Positions 36,401 to 49,489 of a stretch of DNA of 64,000 nt are shown here, piece after piece (the first letter of the stretch is position 1; every line of letters starts with the position of its first letter). Where the stretch lies: positions 40,176,001 through 40,240,000 of the forward strand of contig OZ017797.1 in NCBI GenBank assembly GCA_963969395.1. The letters are read 5' to 3'. Below the pieces are notes generated by a model that had not been told where the DNA came from, ran no database searches, and saw only the letters and a list, made by a program, of their open reading frames with translations. This stretch comes from Pseudoscleropodium purum (lineage: Eukaryota > Streptophyta > Bryopsida > Hypnales > Brachytheciaceae). A program made the position numbers and the translations under genes.

Positions 36401-38185
36401 TAAGGCTAAATAAATTTTTGACAATGGAGGTTTTCAATGAATTGTTCCACTTTGATATTTTTTGATACATTTATGTGCTTGTAGTTTTTAACTTTAACTA
36501 TATGAAAGTACATACTACTTTTTTAAGTAGGCATGGAAATAATTATGAAAAATATTGACCATTGGATTTTTAAATATTAAACAATTGTTGATGATCATAT
36601 TTTTAAGTTGAAAATGTATCTTAAAGGGAAGAAAAGTTATAAGAAGGTGAATAATGATTTTTATTACATACACTTAAATTTATTGGATTCTAAATTAAGT
36701 GTAGTATTTTTTAATTTTAGAAAACGAGAATATAAAAAATCTCTTGATTTTAAACACATTTTTAAATAAAAAAGATTAGAAAACTAAACTAATCAAATTA
36801 GATCCTATCAAATTAATTTTTTTATATACGGATCATTTTTTGAACTTCAACCATTGATATTATAAGCATATTTTTTAAAACATCTTCAAAAATTTGAAAT
36901 TATTCTAATTATTTTGTGTTCTTAATCACACCAAATTGAACCTTTTATTTTTTAAATTGCTGAACAAAAATTTTGAAAAATAGTTCTCTAGACCCAATTA
37001 TTGTACAAAATAAAGACTAGAAATGCCCCCAATTTTTTTTATTCCATCTCTACTATTCCTTTTATTAAAAAAAAAATTATACTCGCTCTTTTTTTCTATT
37101 AGACTACATTTCTTAAATAAAATTTTAAATATTTCTCTCATTGAAATTTTAATAATCAGGAAATGTAACAAGTATGTCAACTTGTTAGTACTCTACAAGA
37201 TCCTATTTCAAACAATATTGTCATTTATTTCACCCTACCAAGAATTAGCCATTGAAATTTTGTAGAGGATACATTTTGTTCACAACCCCCAAAGTATCAT
37301 TGTGTTTGTAATAGACAAAATGGATTTTGAACAAGTGCCCATAATATCAAGTTTTAGTTAAACATTTTAAAATTATTTTATAAGATAGAAAAATTGATTA
37401 GCTTGGAGGAATGTAATTTTTACTTTAATTGGTGCTTGGGAATAGGAGTTATACCATATAACCACAATAAGCATTAGAATCAAAGAAGGCAAGCAAAAAA
37501 AATCTACAAAAATTTGAAATAAATTTTCATTTTTTTTCCTTGTACATTGTATTTTTGTCTACAAAAAATGCTTTTACTTTTATCATTTGTATTTATAATG
37601 TGAATGATATGGAGCATCTTATTTTGCAAACAACCATAGTTTAAAAAAAAAGTAGGTATAGGATTCCTTTTGGGCTCAATTTTCAATTTTTTTCAAAACC
37701 AATAGTTGTACATAATTAACATTGATCTTTTGAAATAATGTCACTACTGAGATTAGTGCAATTTAGGTCCTTTGTATAGCTATTAATAATTTTATTCTCT
37801 CTCCACTCTAAACCTTTTTCTACTTAACAATTTAAAAAAAAAAAAAAATCAAATTATTATCTTAACTTTTATTTATTTAATTTATTTCAATTCAATTTTG
37901 AATGATGAAAAAAAATTTAATTCAAAATCTATAGTGCAAACTCTTTAGTCAAAGAAGATTCATAGTTTCTTAAACTAGTTTGCAACTATGCCAAAAAATA
38001 TGATTTTTGCACTTTGAATGCATTTATCTTGCAATCAATGCAATCAAAGTGTCTGAAATTTTTTCCACACATTTTTATACTATTAAACTACAAGATCTTA
38101 TGGTTATATATGCAAAAAAAAATATTTCATTTTTTTGGCTCTTTGCACTAGAAATAACAATTTGAACGTTTTTTTGGACAATTTT
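36401..38185. other. AT-rich DNA, nothing assigned
   Basis: Short opposing ORFs around 36998-37265 overlap and are low-complexity; I do not accept them. Confidence 0.45.
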
Positions 38186-38275
38186 GACTCAAGGTTTCCC
38201 CTTCAACCCAAGGTCGCCCAAGTTGCACTCATAGTCGCCCCTTGACCTAAAGTTGCCCCCTTGACTTGCAGTTGT
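38186..38275. repeat. Short tandem repeat, ~18-20-bp units, related to 35062
   Basis: Successive units run ACTCAAGGTTTCCCC, ACCCAAGGTCGCCC, ACTCATAGTCGCCCC and ACCTAAAGTTGCCCCC. The pattern AC(C/T)...AAG(T/G)T(C/T)GCCC matches the units at 35062-35135. Confidence 0.65.
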
Positions 38276-40259
38276 TGATACTAAAATGGTCTTTGCTTTC
38301 TATCTCACTTATATGGACTAGCCAAGTTGGTGAAATTCATTTACCCTTAGGTAAAAAAAACAAAACCCTAAATCTCTATTTGATAACTTTGTCATGTTTA
38401 CTTGGCATTTGTCATATACAACATGCAACATCAGAAGTCAAAATCCAAAATTTTATTCAACAAGACAACCCTTACATCAAGTACTAGAGGTCCATCTAAG
38501 TGGCATTGCCCAAGTACGGAGGGGGAACTATCTAGGATTAGTACAGAGACTTCCAAAACACATGCAAAGAATGCAAACTTTGAAGGGACCCCAATGTCCT
38601 TCAAAAAGAGCTTGAAAAACAACAATGAAGCTAAAAATGATCCAAAAACACAACTTTGGCACACAATGGCCAAATATCCAACTAAATGGATCCTAAATGA
38701 AACAAGGTAATTCAAAAATGGACCTAAAGAGGTTCAAAAATGAACCAAAGGGGTGAGGTGAAAGGAGAATGAGTGTCTTCTTATAATCTTTCAAGGGCAC
38801 CTACCTCCTCTTATTTCTTCATGGTAATCTTATCAACTAAGATTTCTATTATATTCTATAAGTCTTAACTTTTTACGTTGGTCCTAAACTTTAATTCTTG
38901 GACATTAACTCCAAATCACAAATGGATTGCTCAAATAACCTAAAAAGACCATTTTTATTCCTATAGATCCCGTACCCCTTTTCTTACTCCCAAATCTCAA
39001 GAAATCCTAGAGGCAACTAGAAATCCCCAAAAGGATAAAAATTCAAGTTTGGGAGTTTACCTTTTATACCAAAACTAACTTGCCCAAGGTCTTAAATAGG
39101 TCCAAGAAGGTAAGAAAAGACCCTATGTTTACTTTATTTTGATGTTATGTATTCCCAATACACTAGTCAACTCCGCAAATGTTCTTCAATTTTGCTGGTT
39201 CTGAAGGATGTTTGCCAGTTTTGGCACTTCTTGTTATCAAAATGCCATGAAACTTATCAAGGCGCTTTATTATCATAAAAAAAACCTATACTAATTCTTA
39301 GTGAGATTTTACCACATTTAAGGTAATCTTTACAAATTTTCCATATTAGATTTTGGTGGTTGACCGTCGTAAGAGATATCTTTTGACTATCACAAAATTT
39401 CAAAACTTTTTCTGGAACCTCTTATAGAATTCTATAAAAGACGTGCATGTTTATATTCTTATCTTGCACATGTGAGAAAAGAGCACAAATCCTACTATCT
39501 CCTATAATTTTTGGTGAACATGAAATCTTTTTAGACAAAGGAAAATCTTGACAAAGCAATTGCGTCATTGGCCTTCTAGCACAACTTCTATTTCAAATCA
39601 CCGTACTTAGGTCGTAGATGCCCTTTGTCATTTCATTTGAGTTTCTTCATTAGCAGGCTAACATTTAGGGCTTCTACTATTTTGTCAATGGAATAGGGAA
39701 ATTAAAACCTATCTTTGAAAATCTATTTTAGGATTTTTACATAGTTCACTTAGAACAAAATGAACCAGCTTGTGTCTCATTACATAGTAGATTTCAAGAA
39801 TTGGAAATTTTCTACCAACATACTTACTATTTACAATATGTGAGTTTCTACCCTATTTAGAGGTGGAATTTGGGTATTATTGGGAAAAACTAGATTTAGT
39901 AGGACCAAAAGCTATATTAGTATGTGCAATATGTATTTGGATCTAATACTTTGTTTAGGTCTATTTATATATAAAACCACACTCAAAATTTCAAATTTTT
40001 TTTTTGAAGTATTTTTTTATAGATTATATTTTTGTCTAAAAGGAAAGATTTGATTCTTTATATTTAGATAAGTAATGTGAAAATTATGGAGCATCTTGTT
40101 TTTTGGACAATTATAGCAACTTCTTGAAGGAAATCATGCCTTGGATTCATACTTTTAAACTCAATTTTCATAATTTAAAAAAAGATTCCATTATAGCTTA
40201 GTTTTCTTCTTAAAACAATCTCACAATTGAGATTAGTGTATTTCAATTCCATCATAGAA
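38276..40259. other. AT-rich DNA, nothing assigned
   Basis: Overlapping ORFs of 70-100 codons at 38266-38715 on both strands have no recognisable content and shadow each other. Confidence 0.45.
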
Positions 40260-40279
40260 GGTCATTGCAAGAAACATTG

Positions 40280-41702
40280 TGTAATTCGCATTTTGCCTAC
40301 TTCACAAAACACCCAGAACTATAGTATAGAGGTTCAATCTCCAAGGAATGATCAAATAGTCTAACGTAGTGTGACTAGAGTCACTTGTATTAATAAGAAT
40401 AATCGTTCAATGTCGATTCTAAAGGGAAATAACATTAACATAGGAAACCCATTATTTATAGGAATTGGGATCACTCAATTATCCAATAACTAATTCATGT
40501 CCAACACACATGGATGCACAATACAAGTATGAAGTCTCAGTCTTATCCTAGTGTGTTGGTTCAAACAAAAAGCACGCTTAAGCGAAGGAAAACATTAACA
40601 TATAGCTTTAAGCAAACAAATTTTCAATTCCCTGTTGCATTCGCTTAAAGCGTAGGCTCACAATATCTGTTTATAGCGTCACTTATCATTCATCAAACCA
40701 CAAGTTAGTATAATAATTCATCACACTTCAATGTCTCAATACTTTGCTTATAGCATCCTTCAATTAAAGTGCTTTAAGCCGTTCTAACACCACAGTTAAT
40801 TGTACACTCCCTCACCCAGTCAGTGCATTGTAACATTCTCTCATAACTTTAAGCATTATATAATTCATTACAAATGCTTCAAAGCAGTTTCTCAACAATA
40901 GTCTTCTACAGTTGCTTAAGCAAATATCTCTCCCTGATTAACTTAAAGCAACTACACATTAATCATCATACAACATTCAACTTTAAGCCATAATGTAATT
41001 CAGTCTATACGTTTGAAGCGGACTTCCAATCAGTAAACACAAGGTACATCGCTTAAGCGGCCATCACTGCACCGTAACATCATACGCTTAAACGAACCCA
41101 TACTGATTCCATCAATCAGCCAAGACATCACATCAAACTGCTTAAAGCTACAACTCAACTTCCACTCAATTGATTTGCTTCAAGCCTCAATAAATTCACA
41201 CAATGCTTAAGCAATTTCACAATTATACTTTATAAAATCAAAGTTAAATTACAACAGCAACAACAGCTTTAAGCACTCCAGCATACAATTCCTCTTCACA
41301 AGAGATTACACAGCAATCAACTATGCCCAATCACTGGGACTTATACACAATTATCAAATATATGCTTAAAGCTTTATTACAAAAATACTGAACAACAGTT
41401 CAACTGAAACACATATTCATACAAACACACACACACATACGACTAAACACAACAGTGAGAAGTGAATGAAGAAGAAGAGCTACAAGCCATATAATGTCGG
41501 CCCAGGTATCCCTTCAAATCAAACTCGGTTAAACCGTTAATAACTAAAAACTCTTGCACTTCCTGGAATCTCACGGCAATACTAAAAATCAATAACAATT
41601 GATCACCTATCACCATGAGTTTCTATAACCAAGTCTAATTTAATCTCCATTCACACATAAAACCAAAAAAAATTGTTTATTGAACAAATTTACATGCTTA
41701 CA
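40280..41702 (-). repeat. 3' LTR of the Ty3/gypsy element (1,423 bp)
   Basis: In element orientation it begins TGTAAGCATG and ends GAATTACA. A TATA-like CCTATAAATAAT lies at 40451-40462, about 180 bases before the element-sense LTR end, implying a long U3. AATAAA occurs near the U3 start. It contains about 18 copies of the GCTTAAGC/GCTTTAAGC word. It has ~34 bp (about 41611-41650) absent from the other LTR. Confidence 0.93.
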
Positions 41703-41716
41703 TAGCCCCCTACTTA
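41703..41716 (-). other. Polypurine tract
   Basis: In element sense CTTAAGTAGGGGGCTA directly precedes the 3' LTR; the AGTAGGGGG part is the plus-strand primer site used in LTR retrotransposon replication. Confidence 0.65.
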
Positions 41717-42240
41717 AGTTTTTGGCGTCCCCGTCAAAACTAACGCCTTAGTCTGTCTTGGTTTGTATTACGCTTCCGCTCCCATTCCTGTGTTTGCTGC
41801 AGACACTGAAACATGTACTCATCCGCTTTAAGCGTTTTATAGTTATACCGCGCTTAATGAGCTAAGAAGTGTTGACATGGCTGATACAAGTTAGTCTGCT
41901 CATCTATCAAAGAATGATGCACTCCAGCAATAAAATTGGAAATAGCCATGGCTTCAAGCAAACGGGTAAACTTGGAGCTTGAGTAGTGCAACCTCATGAA
42001 AAGCCAAAACTCACGCCTCCCAGCTTCATAGTAGTTGATGTCAATAGCTATACGCTTAAAGCGACACCAATGCGCTAAAATGGCTGAATAGATCGCCGCT
42101 CTAAAGCATACTGGATTATGATGATGCCGGTGTTGCTCGAAGAACCTGCTATAAGCTGTTGCACATTCCTTTGGTGAGTAGAATGGTCCCGGAATTCTAG
42201 GCTAGTTATACTCCACGCTATCAATCGTGGAAGCAGAATC

Positions 42241-44395
42241 TCAGCAGTACTTCCTCTCACACGGGCAAAACCTTGGATCACGTACCACCGCAATAGGAAG
42301 TTGCACAATCCAAGTCGTGTGTTTCTCGTCGCTTTTCTCACGCAACACCTTATCTGGAGGCGACTCTAATCTTCTCACCATCCCCACATCCTTCAACATC
42401 CATTCAATTGCTTTCCAGCTGATGAAGGGAGGTTCGCTTAAGTGGTCAAATAGAGCATCGTAATTTCCCAAGTACTATTGGTCATCCACTCGCTCCTCCG
42501 CTGCTGGCCGCACCACTACCGCTCTAGGTAACGGTTGCACCTCCTCAGTCGCTCTAAGCGTAGATTGAACTTCATAACCCTGCGGCTTCCTATTCGCTTT
42601 AAGCGGCCCAATGACCTGGTAAATCCTGCTCAAAGCTGACGCAAAGTTACGTTCATAGTCTTTTGCAGTAAGCTCCCTCATCTCGCTTAAGCGTTGTCGA
42701 TCAGTGGAGTTTACTACTAACACTTGAAGCGTCCTATCATCGCTCAAGAAGGCAGCTTTGATGTCTAATACTGCTCCCCACTGCCTCAGCTGGATCCAGA
42801 ACATGGCGCTTAAAGCATTTTGGACTCCTACTGCATAACGCTCTAAAGCAGGTACTCTCTCCTCTGGACTAGGTTTAACCATCCTACGACACTGCAAGTC
42901 TGCTTCAAGCGTAGAATAGTACTGAAGGGATTGGGCCTCTAAGTCACCTAGCACAGGTAAAACCGGTACTAAGTCTGCCAATTCTAAATCCCCTCTTACT
43001 AACATTTCCGCTATTAGCGTCTGGTTTGCAGTGAACTCTGCTTCAGCCCAAAGTCGTTGAAACGTATTTACAGTAATCAGCTACTTAACCTCCAATTCCT
43101 CCAAAATCAGGAATAAATTCCGCTGGCTCTCATAAATATGGAATAAGGATGGGAAGGAAGGAAGGGATCGCTCTCTCTCCCAAGTCTGGGCCTTCATCCG
43201 ATCCAGTCTTCCATTCTCCACAAGTACAGGTTCAACTGGCCAAGAAACTGAGGCACCCGATAATGTGGCCTTCTCTACTTGCGCTTGAACGGTTGTTAAT
43301 TGGGACTGGAGTACGCTTAAAGCGTTTTGTTGCTGTTTTAAAGCATGATCTACATCCCTCGCTCTAAGCTGCTTAATCCTTCCCTCTTGAGCAGCTCGTT
43401 CAACTTGAAGCTCCTTATCCTTTTCCACTACAAGCGACGCTTTTTTCAGCAACTTCGGCCAGAATCTGTTGGATTTGTTCTTTTTGGTATTTCACCACAT
43501 TGTCCACCAGCTTCCTCTCAGATTCCAAATACATGATTTGATCATCCTTGTCCTTCAATTGGCTGCCCAGATTGCTGTTGGATTTACAGATTTCCTTGGT
43601 CTCCTCTCTATTCTTGCTCAAGGCTTCCTCCAACTGCTTAATTTTCAAATCACGAGCAGCTACATCCGGTGCTGCGGCTATCTGTTTGGAAACACTAGCC
43701 ACGATTTGATCGATGAGGTTGGCTTATTGTTCCGGTTCCAACAATGGTTCCACCCGCGTTTTCTTCTAAGAGCTTTCTTCAACTTGCGAAGGAAATGACT
43801 CTACCACAGTCGAACTGGTTTCCACGTTGATACGCTTTAAGTGATTCACTTCCCCTTCCTGAGCTTTAGCTTTCTGTTTGGAAGGTTCTCCTGAATAGGT
43901 GATCGTTGTAAGCAGCTTAACGTATTCCAACTTGAAGCTCCTTTCCCAAAGCATCGTAAGAATATGTTTCAGGATAGATTGACCAGTCTCGCCAGCCCTC
44001 ATGTCAATGATAAACCGGTACAGCTCCTTCACCAGAAGTTCGCTCCAATTCAACCGATGTCCCTCCACAACTTCAACAACCATCCGGATTATCTCCATTG
44101 ACAACTCCATGGAAGTCTGCTCAAAGCAAAAATACATGTTGATGAAGGAGAATAGTGAACTCCACAGCTCCTTGGCATCCGTATAGTCCCACATTCCAAG
44201 CTCCGAATTGTAATTCTCCCTTTTGCCTCCTGGAAAAATCTGATTCCAGACTTTCTTCGTGGGTTCCTTGAATCTCGTCAAGGGAGTACAAGTCCTCTCA
44301 TTCGGGAGCTAAAAAATAACAGAAAGTACAGTGGCCACCATCAGCAACTAATGTCCACCGTGCTGAATTTGGAATTGTTTGGTGTCTCCTGCCAT
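42241..44395 (-). pseudogene. Broken extra ORF between pol and 3' LTR, coiled-coil, unrecognised
   Basis: One reading frame of about 718 codons can be followed from ATG at 44395-44393. It is broken by TAG at 44350, 44311, 43768, 43083 and 42477 (first base), TAA at 43726, and a frameshift near 43440 in an A-run. The N-terminal part has a short hydrophobic stretch (LLMVATVLSVIF), then a helical domain rich in W and F (about 44281-43900); the middle (43702-43300) is strongly heptad-like with E, K, Q and L, a probable coiled coil; the last third is unfamiliar. It is sense to pol and in the place where some plant Ty3 elements carry env-like or other extra ORFs, but I see no convincing signal peptide, membrane anchor or known domain. 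GCTTAAGC-type words fall within it in different codon phases, encoding ALS, LKA or LSE. Confidence 0.6.
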
Positions 44396-47227
44396 CGATC
44401 CTATCATGAAGGCTATAACATCTTCTCTATAAACAACAGGACTTCAAAACTGCGTCACGTAGTTCCATAATCCTGCTCTTGTCAACTACGTCTTGTCGTC
44501 ATGCAGTCGCTTCCTGAAGTTTGCTGGATCCTCCTTCTCTCTGCCCTTCATGGTGTTCTTCCAATCTGTAGCAAGAATAGGATTACGCTTAAGCGGTTAG
44601 ACTGAAGCATCTTTATACGCTTTAAACGTTATTCCGTCATCTGATTCGTTCTTTGTCTTTTTCACTTTAAATGTTGGCTCGTCCATTTACATCTTTAATC
44701 TCATATTTAGCATCATCTTTATCAATTGCTTAAAGCGCTTATATCATTAGCTACCAACTCCAAAGTCTTTACTGCTTAAAGCATTAAGTCGGCTTATAGA
44801 TTGATGTTTTTTTTTAAAAGGATTTATCTTAACAGCTTAAAAGCAATGACTCATTCTTCCTATATACTCTTAAACTATTTCTATATCGCTTCAGCGTCCT
44901 CTGTCTTCGTTAATCGCTTCGAGCGTAATCACTTATTGGTATAATCAGTTATGTACATTCACTACATTAGCTAAGACTTATTAGCTTAACTGTTTTACAT
45001 GATTATCTTTGTTAATATTAACCGCTTAAAGCGTATGTTCTTCCTTATTCAAATCAACTTCTACTAACGGTTGCTTTAAGAATGTTAACCCTATGTATTG
45101 GCTACAAGCATTACTGTTAACATATTGACTTCAAACAGATAGCTTCAAGCCTTTCTCCTTAACACGCTTCAGCGTTTATATTTTCTCACTCTGAGACGCA
45201 GACCATCAATACAAACAATCTAAACGCTTCAACGACTTACAATACACTCGGCATGACCTAGTAAAACACTCTTAAAAGGACTTTTATACTCAAGCAATTA
45301 TCCCTCATCAACTAAACTGGTTTAACCTAACAAAACAGCATTGCTTTAAAGCAAAACACGAACATCATTTCATGACTTCCAACATCGATCAACAGTTACA
45401 CTGTTTCACAACTTGCTCACCAACTTAGCCTTCAATCTTCTTCTGTAATGCAACCAAAGCTTCAACAAAAATCGCTTTAAGTGTATAAACAGTCGCTCCT
45501 GAACTTCGTCTGCAACTCCAAGCCAACGTTGAAGTCACTCTCCTTCTTGATCAGCAACCACCAGAAACTTTCGCTCTTGCCCTGCACTTCGACGTTGCTA
45601 ACTTGTTGCGCTCCTCTTCACGCTTCAAGCGTCTTCAATTCTGCTACCGCCGCCGTCTTCTTCGTTCAAATTCGCTTTAAGCGTCTCCCTCCTTCAGCTC
45701 CAAGCTCACTCTCCACTCACACACTCAGACCTTCGCTTTAAACTTACTCAAACAGCACGCCAAGTTGTTTCTCACTCACGATCATACTCTGCTAAAAACT
45801 CCACACGTGCCTTCACAACGAAATCGCTCAAAGCTTCAAGCAAACTATGATTTAGAGCAAGAAGAAGAAGAACGGTTTAACAGGTTTCTGCACCGCCATT
45901 TTACAAGTGTACTCAATTAGGGTGCTCTTCATGGTCACTCAAAGTATTCATTAACCTTACCTGGTTTAACCGTTCTATTAATTGCTCAAAGCATTTGCAG
46001 ATTATATCCTATTTAATAGTTTTTATATGATTTTCTAAAATCTATATCCCCTTATTTATTACCAGCCACTTATAAGTGTATCTTTTTAAAAAAAAAAAAA
46101 TTCCCAATAATTTACTTACAATTATTTCTTTTTCTTTCTTTTTCCTTATTTTCTTTCTCTTCCAATTTTCTTAAAATCTTTTCTTTATCTCTATTCTTCT
46201 TAATTAATACTCTCGGGAATTTTATATTGCTCTTTAATTCTCACGCTATTTATTTATTTTTAAGTTGTAATGATTACTAACTAAATTCATCTAATATTCC
46301 ACATTAAATCCCCTAATAATATTTTCCCATTCTTAAAGTGAACTATTTGACATAAAAAATATTTTTAGGAACTGCCTAATTGTTCTTCTGGCTTTCATCA
46401 TTTTTTTTTTCTAATTTGTTTATTTATTTATATTTATTTATCAAAAATTTAATCCCTTAGTCAACTATAAAACTATTTATTATTATTTTTATTTATTATT
46501 TATTTGTTCACTTAATTCCATATGTCCGCCCAAACTGCTAACTTTCTTTTACTTCCATTTTAGCTTCAATTTGGTGAACTAAAATTAAATTAACAACCCT
46601 CATCCTTCCTTTTATGCTCATTTTCTCTCACACGCATTTTCTCTTATTTTTATTTATTTTCTTACTTTCAGTCAATTTTTCTTACTACTCACACAAGAAA
46701 TCACTCCCTTATTCTCTTGGTAACTCTAAATTTTACTCTTTGAGAAATTGGCTTCTTATGCTTCACCTTTAGTCATTAATTGATTTAATCTACTTCTTTT
46801 TTTATTCTCTCTTATTATTTAAAAACTTAACATTTACATATTATTTTATCATGTTTTGGACTAGACTTCTCAAACTTGAACTTAGAAAATAATTAAATAT
46901 ATTTATTTTAAATCTCCCCACAGTCATTTGCTTACAATTTTACACTTATTTTCTCTCAATATTTTAATTAACTTTAATTAGCTCAAATTTTACTTCACTT
47001 GCTTTTCCTAATGACTACAATTTTGCTTTATTTCTACTTAGCAATTTGGCTTTTGAAATTAAAATAAGGTTTTAGCAAAGAATGGAAAGGAATATCTATT
47101 TGTTCTTCTCTCAGTTTGCAAAGTCTCTCCTTTATTATCATGTTATTTCATTATATTTTCCTTACATTATTATTATTATTTATTTATTTATAATTAATTG
47201 ACCCCCTATTTAAACTATATCTTGTCC
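44396..47227 (-). other. Non-coding region between pol and the extra ORF
   Basis: In element sense this spacer of about 2.8 kb first runs through purine-rich DNA (45990-47227, pyrimidine-rich on the plus strand) and then a stretch full of GCTTAAGC-type motifs (44580-45990). No coding frame is supported. It could hold the promoter or splice acceptor for the extra ORF, which is inference from position only. Confidence 0.5.
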
Positions 47228-49441
47228 TCAAGTTATATAAGGTTTAAGTTGGTATCCATTATAGTGTGTGGAATGAATATGTCCTTCAAAATCCTGCAAT
47301 TCCACTGAACCATTAGAATAAGAATTTAAAACTTTATATGGGCCAAACCATCTCATTTTAAATTTTCCTAGAAATTTGTGAAATCGACTATTATACAATA
47401 GTACTAAATCATTAGGTTCTAATTTCTTGGGTTTTAATTTACTATCATAATAGCTTTTTCTACGGTTTTGCATTGCTAAAGTGTTTAAATATGCTTGCCT
47501 TCTTATTTCATCTAATTTTTCTAACATAGCGTATCTTTCCATTAAAGATTCCTCATCTCCTAGTCTATGTTCAATTGCAATTCTTAAAGATTGGACTTCC
47601 AATTCTATAGGTAGAATTGCTTCTTGTCCATAAACTAATTGAAAAGGAGTGCTTTTGGTTGTAATTTTATAGGCTGTTCTATGAGCCCATAAAGCATCAA
47701 ACACTCTAGCATCCCAATCTGTGTTTGAACCTTGCACAGTTTTTGTAATGATTTTACAAAGAATTCCATTAGTCTTTTCTGTTTGTCCATTTGCTCTTGG
47801 GTGATAAGGACTTGTTTTTCTGTGTTTAATCAAATATTTTTCAGTGAGTTTAGCAATGGTGTCATTCAGAAAGTAAATGCCTCTATCACTCACAAGCTCT
47901 TTTGGACAGCCAAACCGTGTGATGATGTTTTCATGTAGGAATTTGGCAACAGTTTTGGTATCGTCCGTTTTAGTGGCAAAAGCTTTTGCCCATTTTGTAA
48001 CATATTCCGTAGCAACTAGAATATAACGTTTACAACCATCCCTACTTGGTGGGTTAATAGGTCCTACAAAATCTATGCCCCATTTTTCAAAAGGTATTTG
48101 CGGTAAAATAGGTGTCAAGGGCATAGAAGCAGTAGGTGTAGGTTTTCCTATTCTCTGACAAAGATCACATTTGCGTGTAAACTTTGCTGCATCAGCAAAC
48201 ATGGTTGGCCACCAATAGCCAGATTGTAAAGCTTTTTGGGCGGTGACTAATCCAGCAAAATGTCCACCACATATATCACTGTGGCATCCTTGTAAAATCA
48301 AGGGCACTTCGCTAGGATTAATACAACGTCTCAAAATTCCATCTTTTCCCTTCTTATAAAGTATTCCCGTTATTAAAGTATATGGGGCTACTTTATATAC
48401 TAACATTTTCTTTTGTTTTTCAGTGTAGTCTAAAGGGAATTGCCCTTTAGAAAGGAAATGGATTATGTCTGCATATTCCGTAGATATAACTTCTACTTGA
48501 AATAAAGCAGCATCCGGAAATTCATCATTAATAGGTTCACTTCCTATTTCCTGATTGATTCTGGAAAGATGGTCAGCATTAGCATGACTCTTTCCAGGTC
48601 TCACTTGAATAGTGAAGTTGAATTCTTGTAGCAATAAAACCCATCTAGCTATTCGGCCACTCAGTTGGGGTTTATTTATCATATATTTCAAAACATCATG
48701 ATCTACATGAAAAGTAAATTTATAACCCAAAAGATAGTGTCGAAATTTTTGAACTGAAAAGATCATCCCTAAGGCTTTCCTTTCAGTTACAGTGTAATTT
48801 ATTTCTGCAATTGCTAATTGACGGCTAGCAAAATAAATGGGTTTATCATGACCCTTCTCGTCTTTTTGACTTAACACACTCCCTAAAGCCACATTTGATG
48901 CATCAACATAAACTTCAAAGTCTTTATTCCAATCAGGTGGAATTAGAACTGATGCTGTAGTAAGTTTATGTTTTAGCGTTTCAAATGCCCTAGTACAGGT
49001 TTCTGTCCACACAGGAGGTGTATCTGTCTTTTTAGTTAATTCGGTTAAGGATAGGGCTATATTGGCATATTTATAGATATAACGCCTATAATATCCAACA
49101 TGGCCTAAAAATGCTCTAACCTCTGTGATAGTGTTGGGCTGTGACAATTGGACTATAACATCTACTTTATTTGGATCTGTAGCAATGCCTTGCTTAAAAA
49201 CGATGTGTCCTACCAATTTGCCGAAAGGTACAGTAAATTGGGATTTTGCAGCGTTTATGGAAATTCCATATTTTTTACATTGGATAAAACATTTTTCTAA
49301 ACATTCTGTATGTTTTTCTTTCGTGGTATAGACACAAAAATCATCTAAAAAGATTTCCATAAATTTTCTCAAATACATCTGGAAGGCTATAGTCATTAAT
49401 CTTTGGAATGTTGCTGGAGCATTACACAAACCACATGGCAT
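47228..49441 (-). pseudogene. pol: Ty3/gypsy pol, part 2: RT C-terminus, RNase H, integrase
   Basis: An open frame of 737 residues continuing the frame of 49490-51535 across a single TAG. Residues 31-34 are FLDD, the catalytic YxDD equivalent of reverse transcriptase. RNase H follows with DAS at about 180, E220 in TERKA, D247 and ADHLSR near 289. The integrase zinc domain has H387, H394, C425 and C428; its catalytic triad is D457 (GIDFVGP), D519 (VSDRG) and E555 (NGQTEKTNG), a D-35-E spacing. The C-terminal GPYKV to LKPY part resembles non-chromovirus integrases and has no chromodomain. All catalytic residues I can check are present, so this half could fold if supplied; the first ATG is internal to RT and not a real start. 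It ends with TGA. Confidence 0.93.
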
Positions 49442-49489
49442 TTTGGTATGGGCAAAAATTCCCCAGTCTGTGGTAAGGCTGTTAAAAGT

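Larger units (their letters stand above)
40570..45995. repeat. Dense field of a near-palindromic GCTTAAGC-type motif
   Basis: Words of the form (C)GCTT(T/C)AAGC(G), such as CGCTTAAGCG, CGCTTTAAGCG, GCTTAAAGC and CGCTTCAAGCG, occur by eye about fifty times, near one per 100 bp. They cover the LTR, the extra-ORF region and the 44580-45990 non-coding stretch, and recur in the other LTR. They are essentially absent from gag-pol (47228-53652) and from the rest of the window. A second palindrome, GGTTTAACC/GGTTAAACCG, appears at about 41528, 45318, 45884 and 45972. Confidence 0.85.

Noticed and set aside
38266..38715. Overlapping frames of 73-102 codons on both strands
   Set aside because: They shadow each other in several frames and none has recognisable content.
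42241..44395. Retroviral-type envelope protein
   Set aside because: The position is right, but I see only a 12-residue hydrophobic stretch near the start, no C-terminal anchor and a long coiled coil; calling it env would be unsupported.
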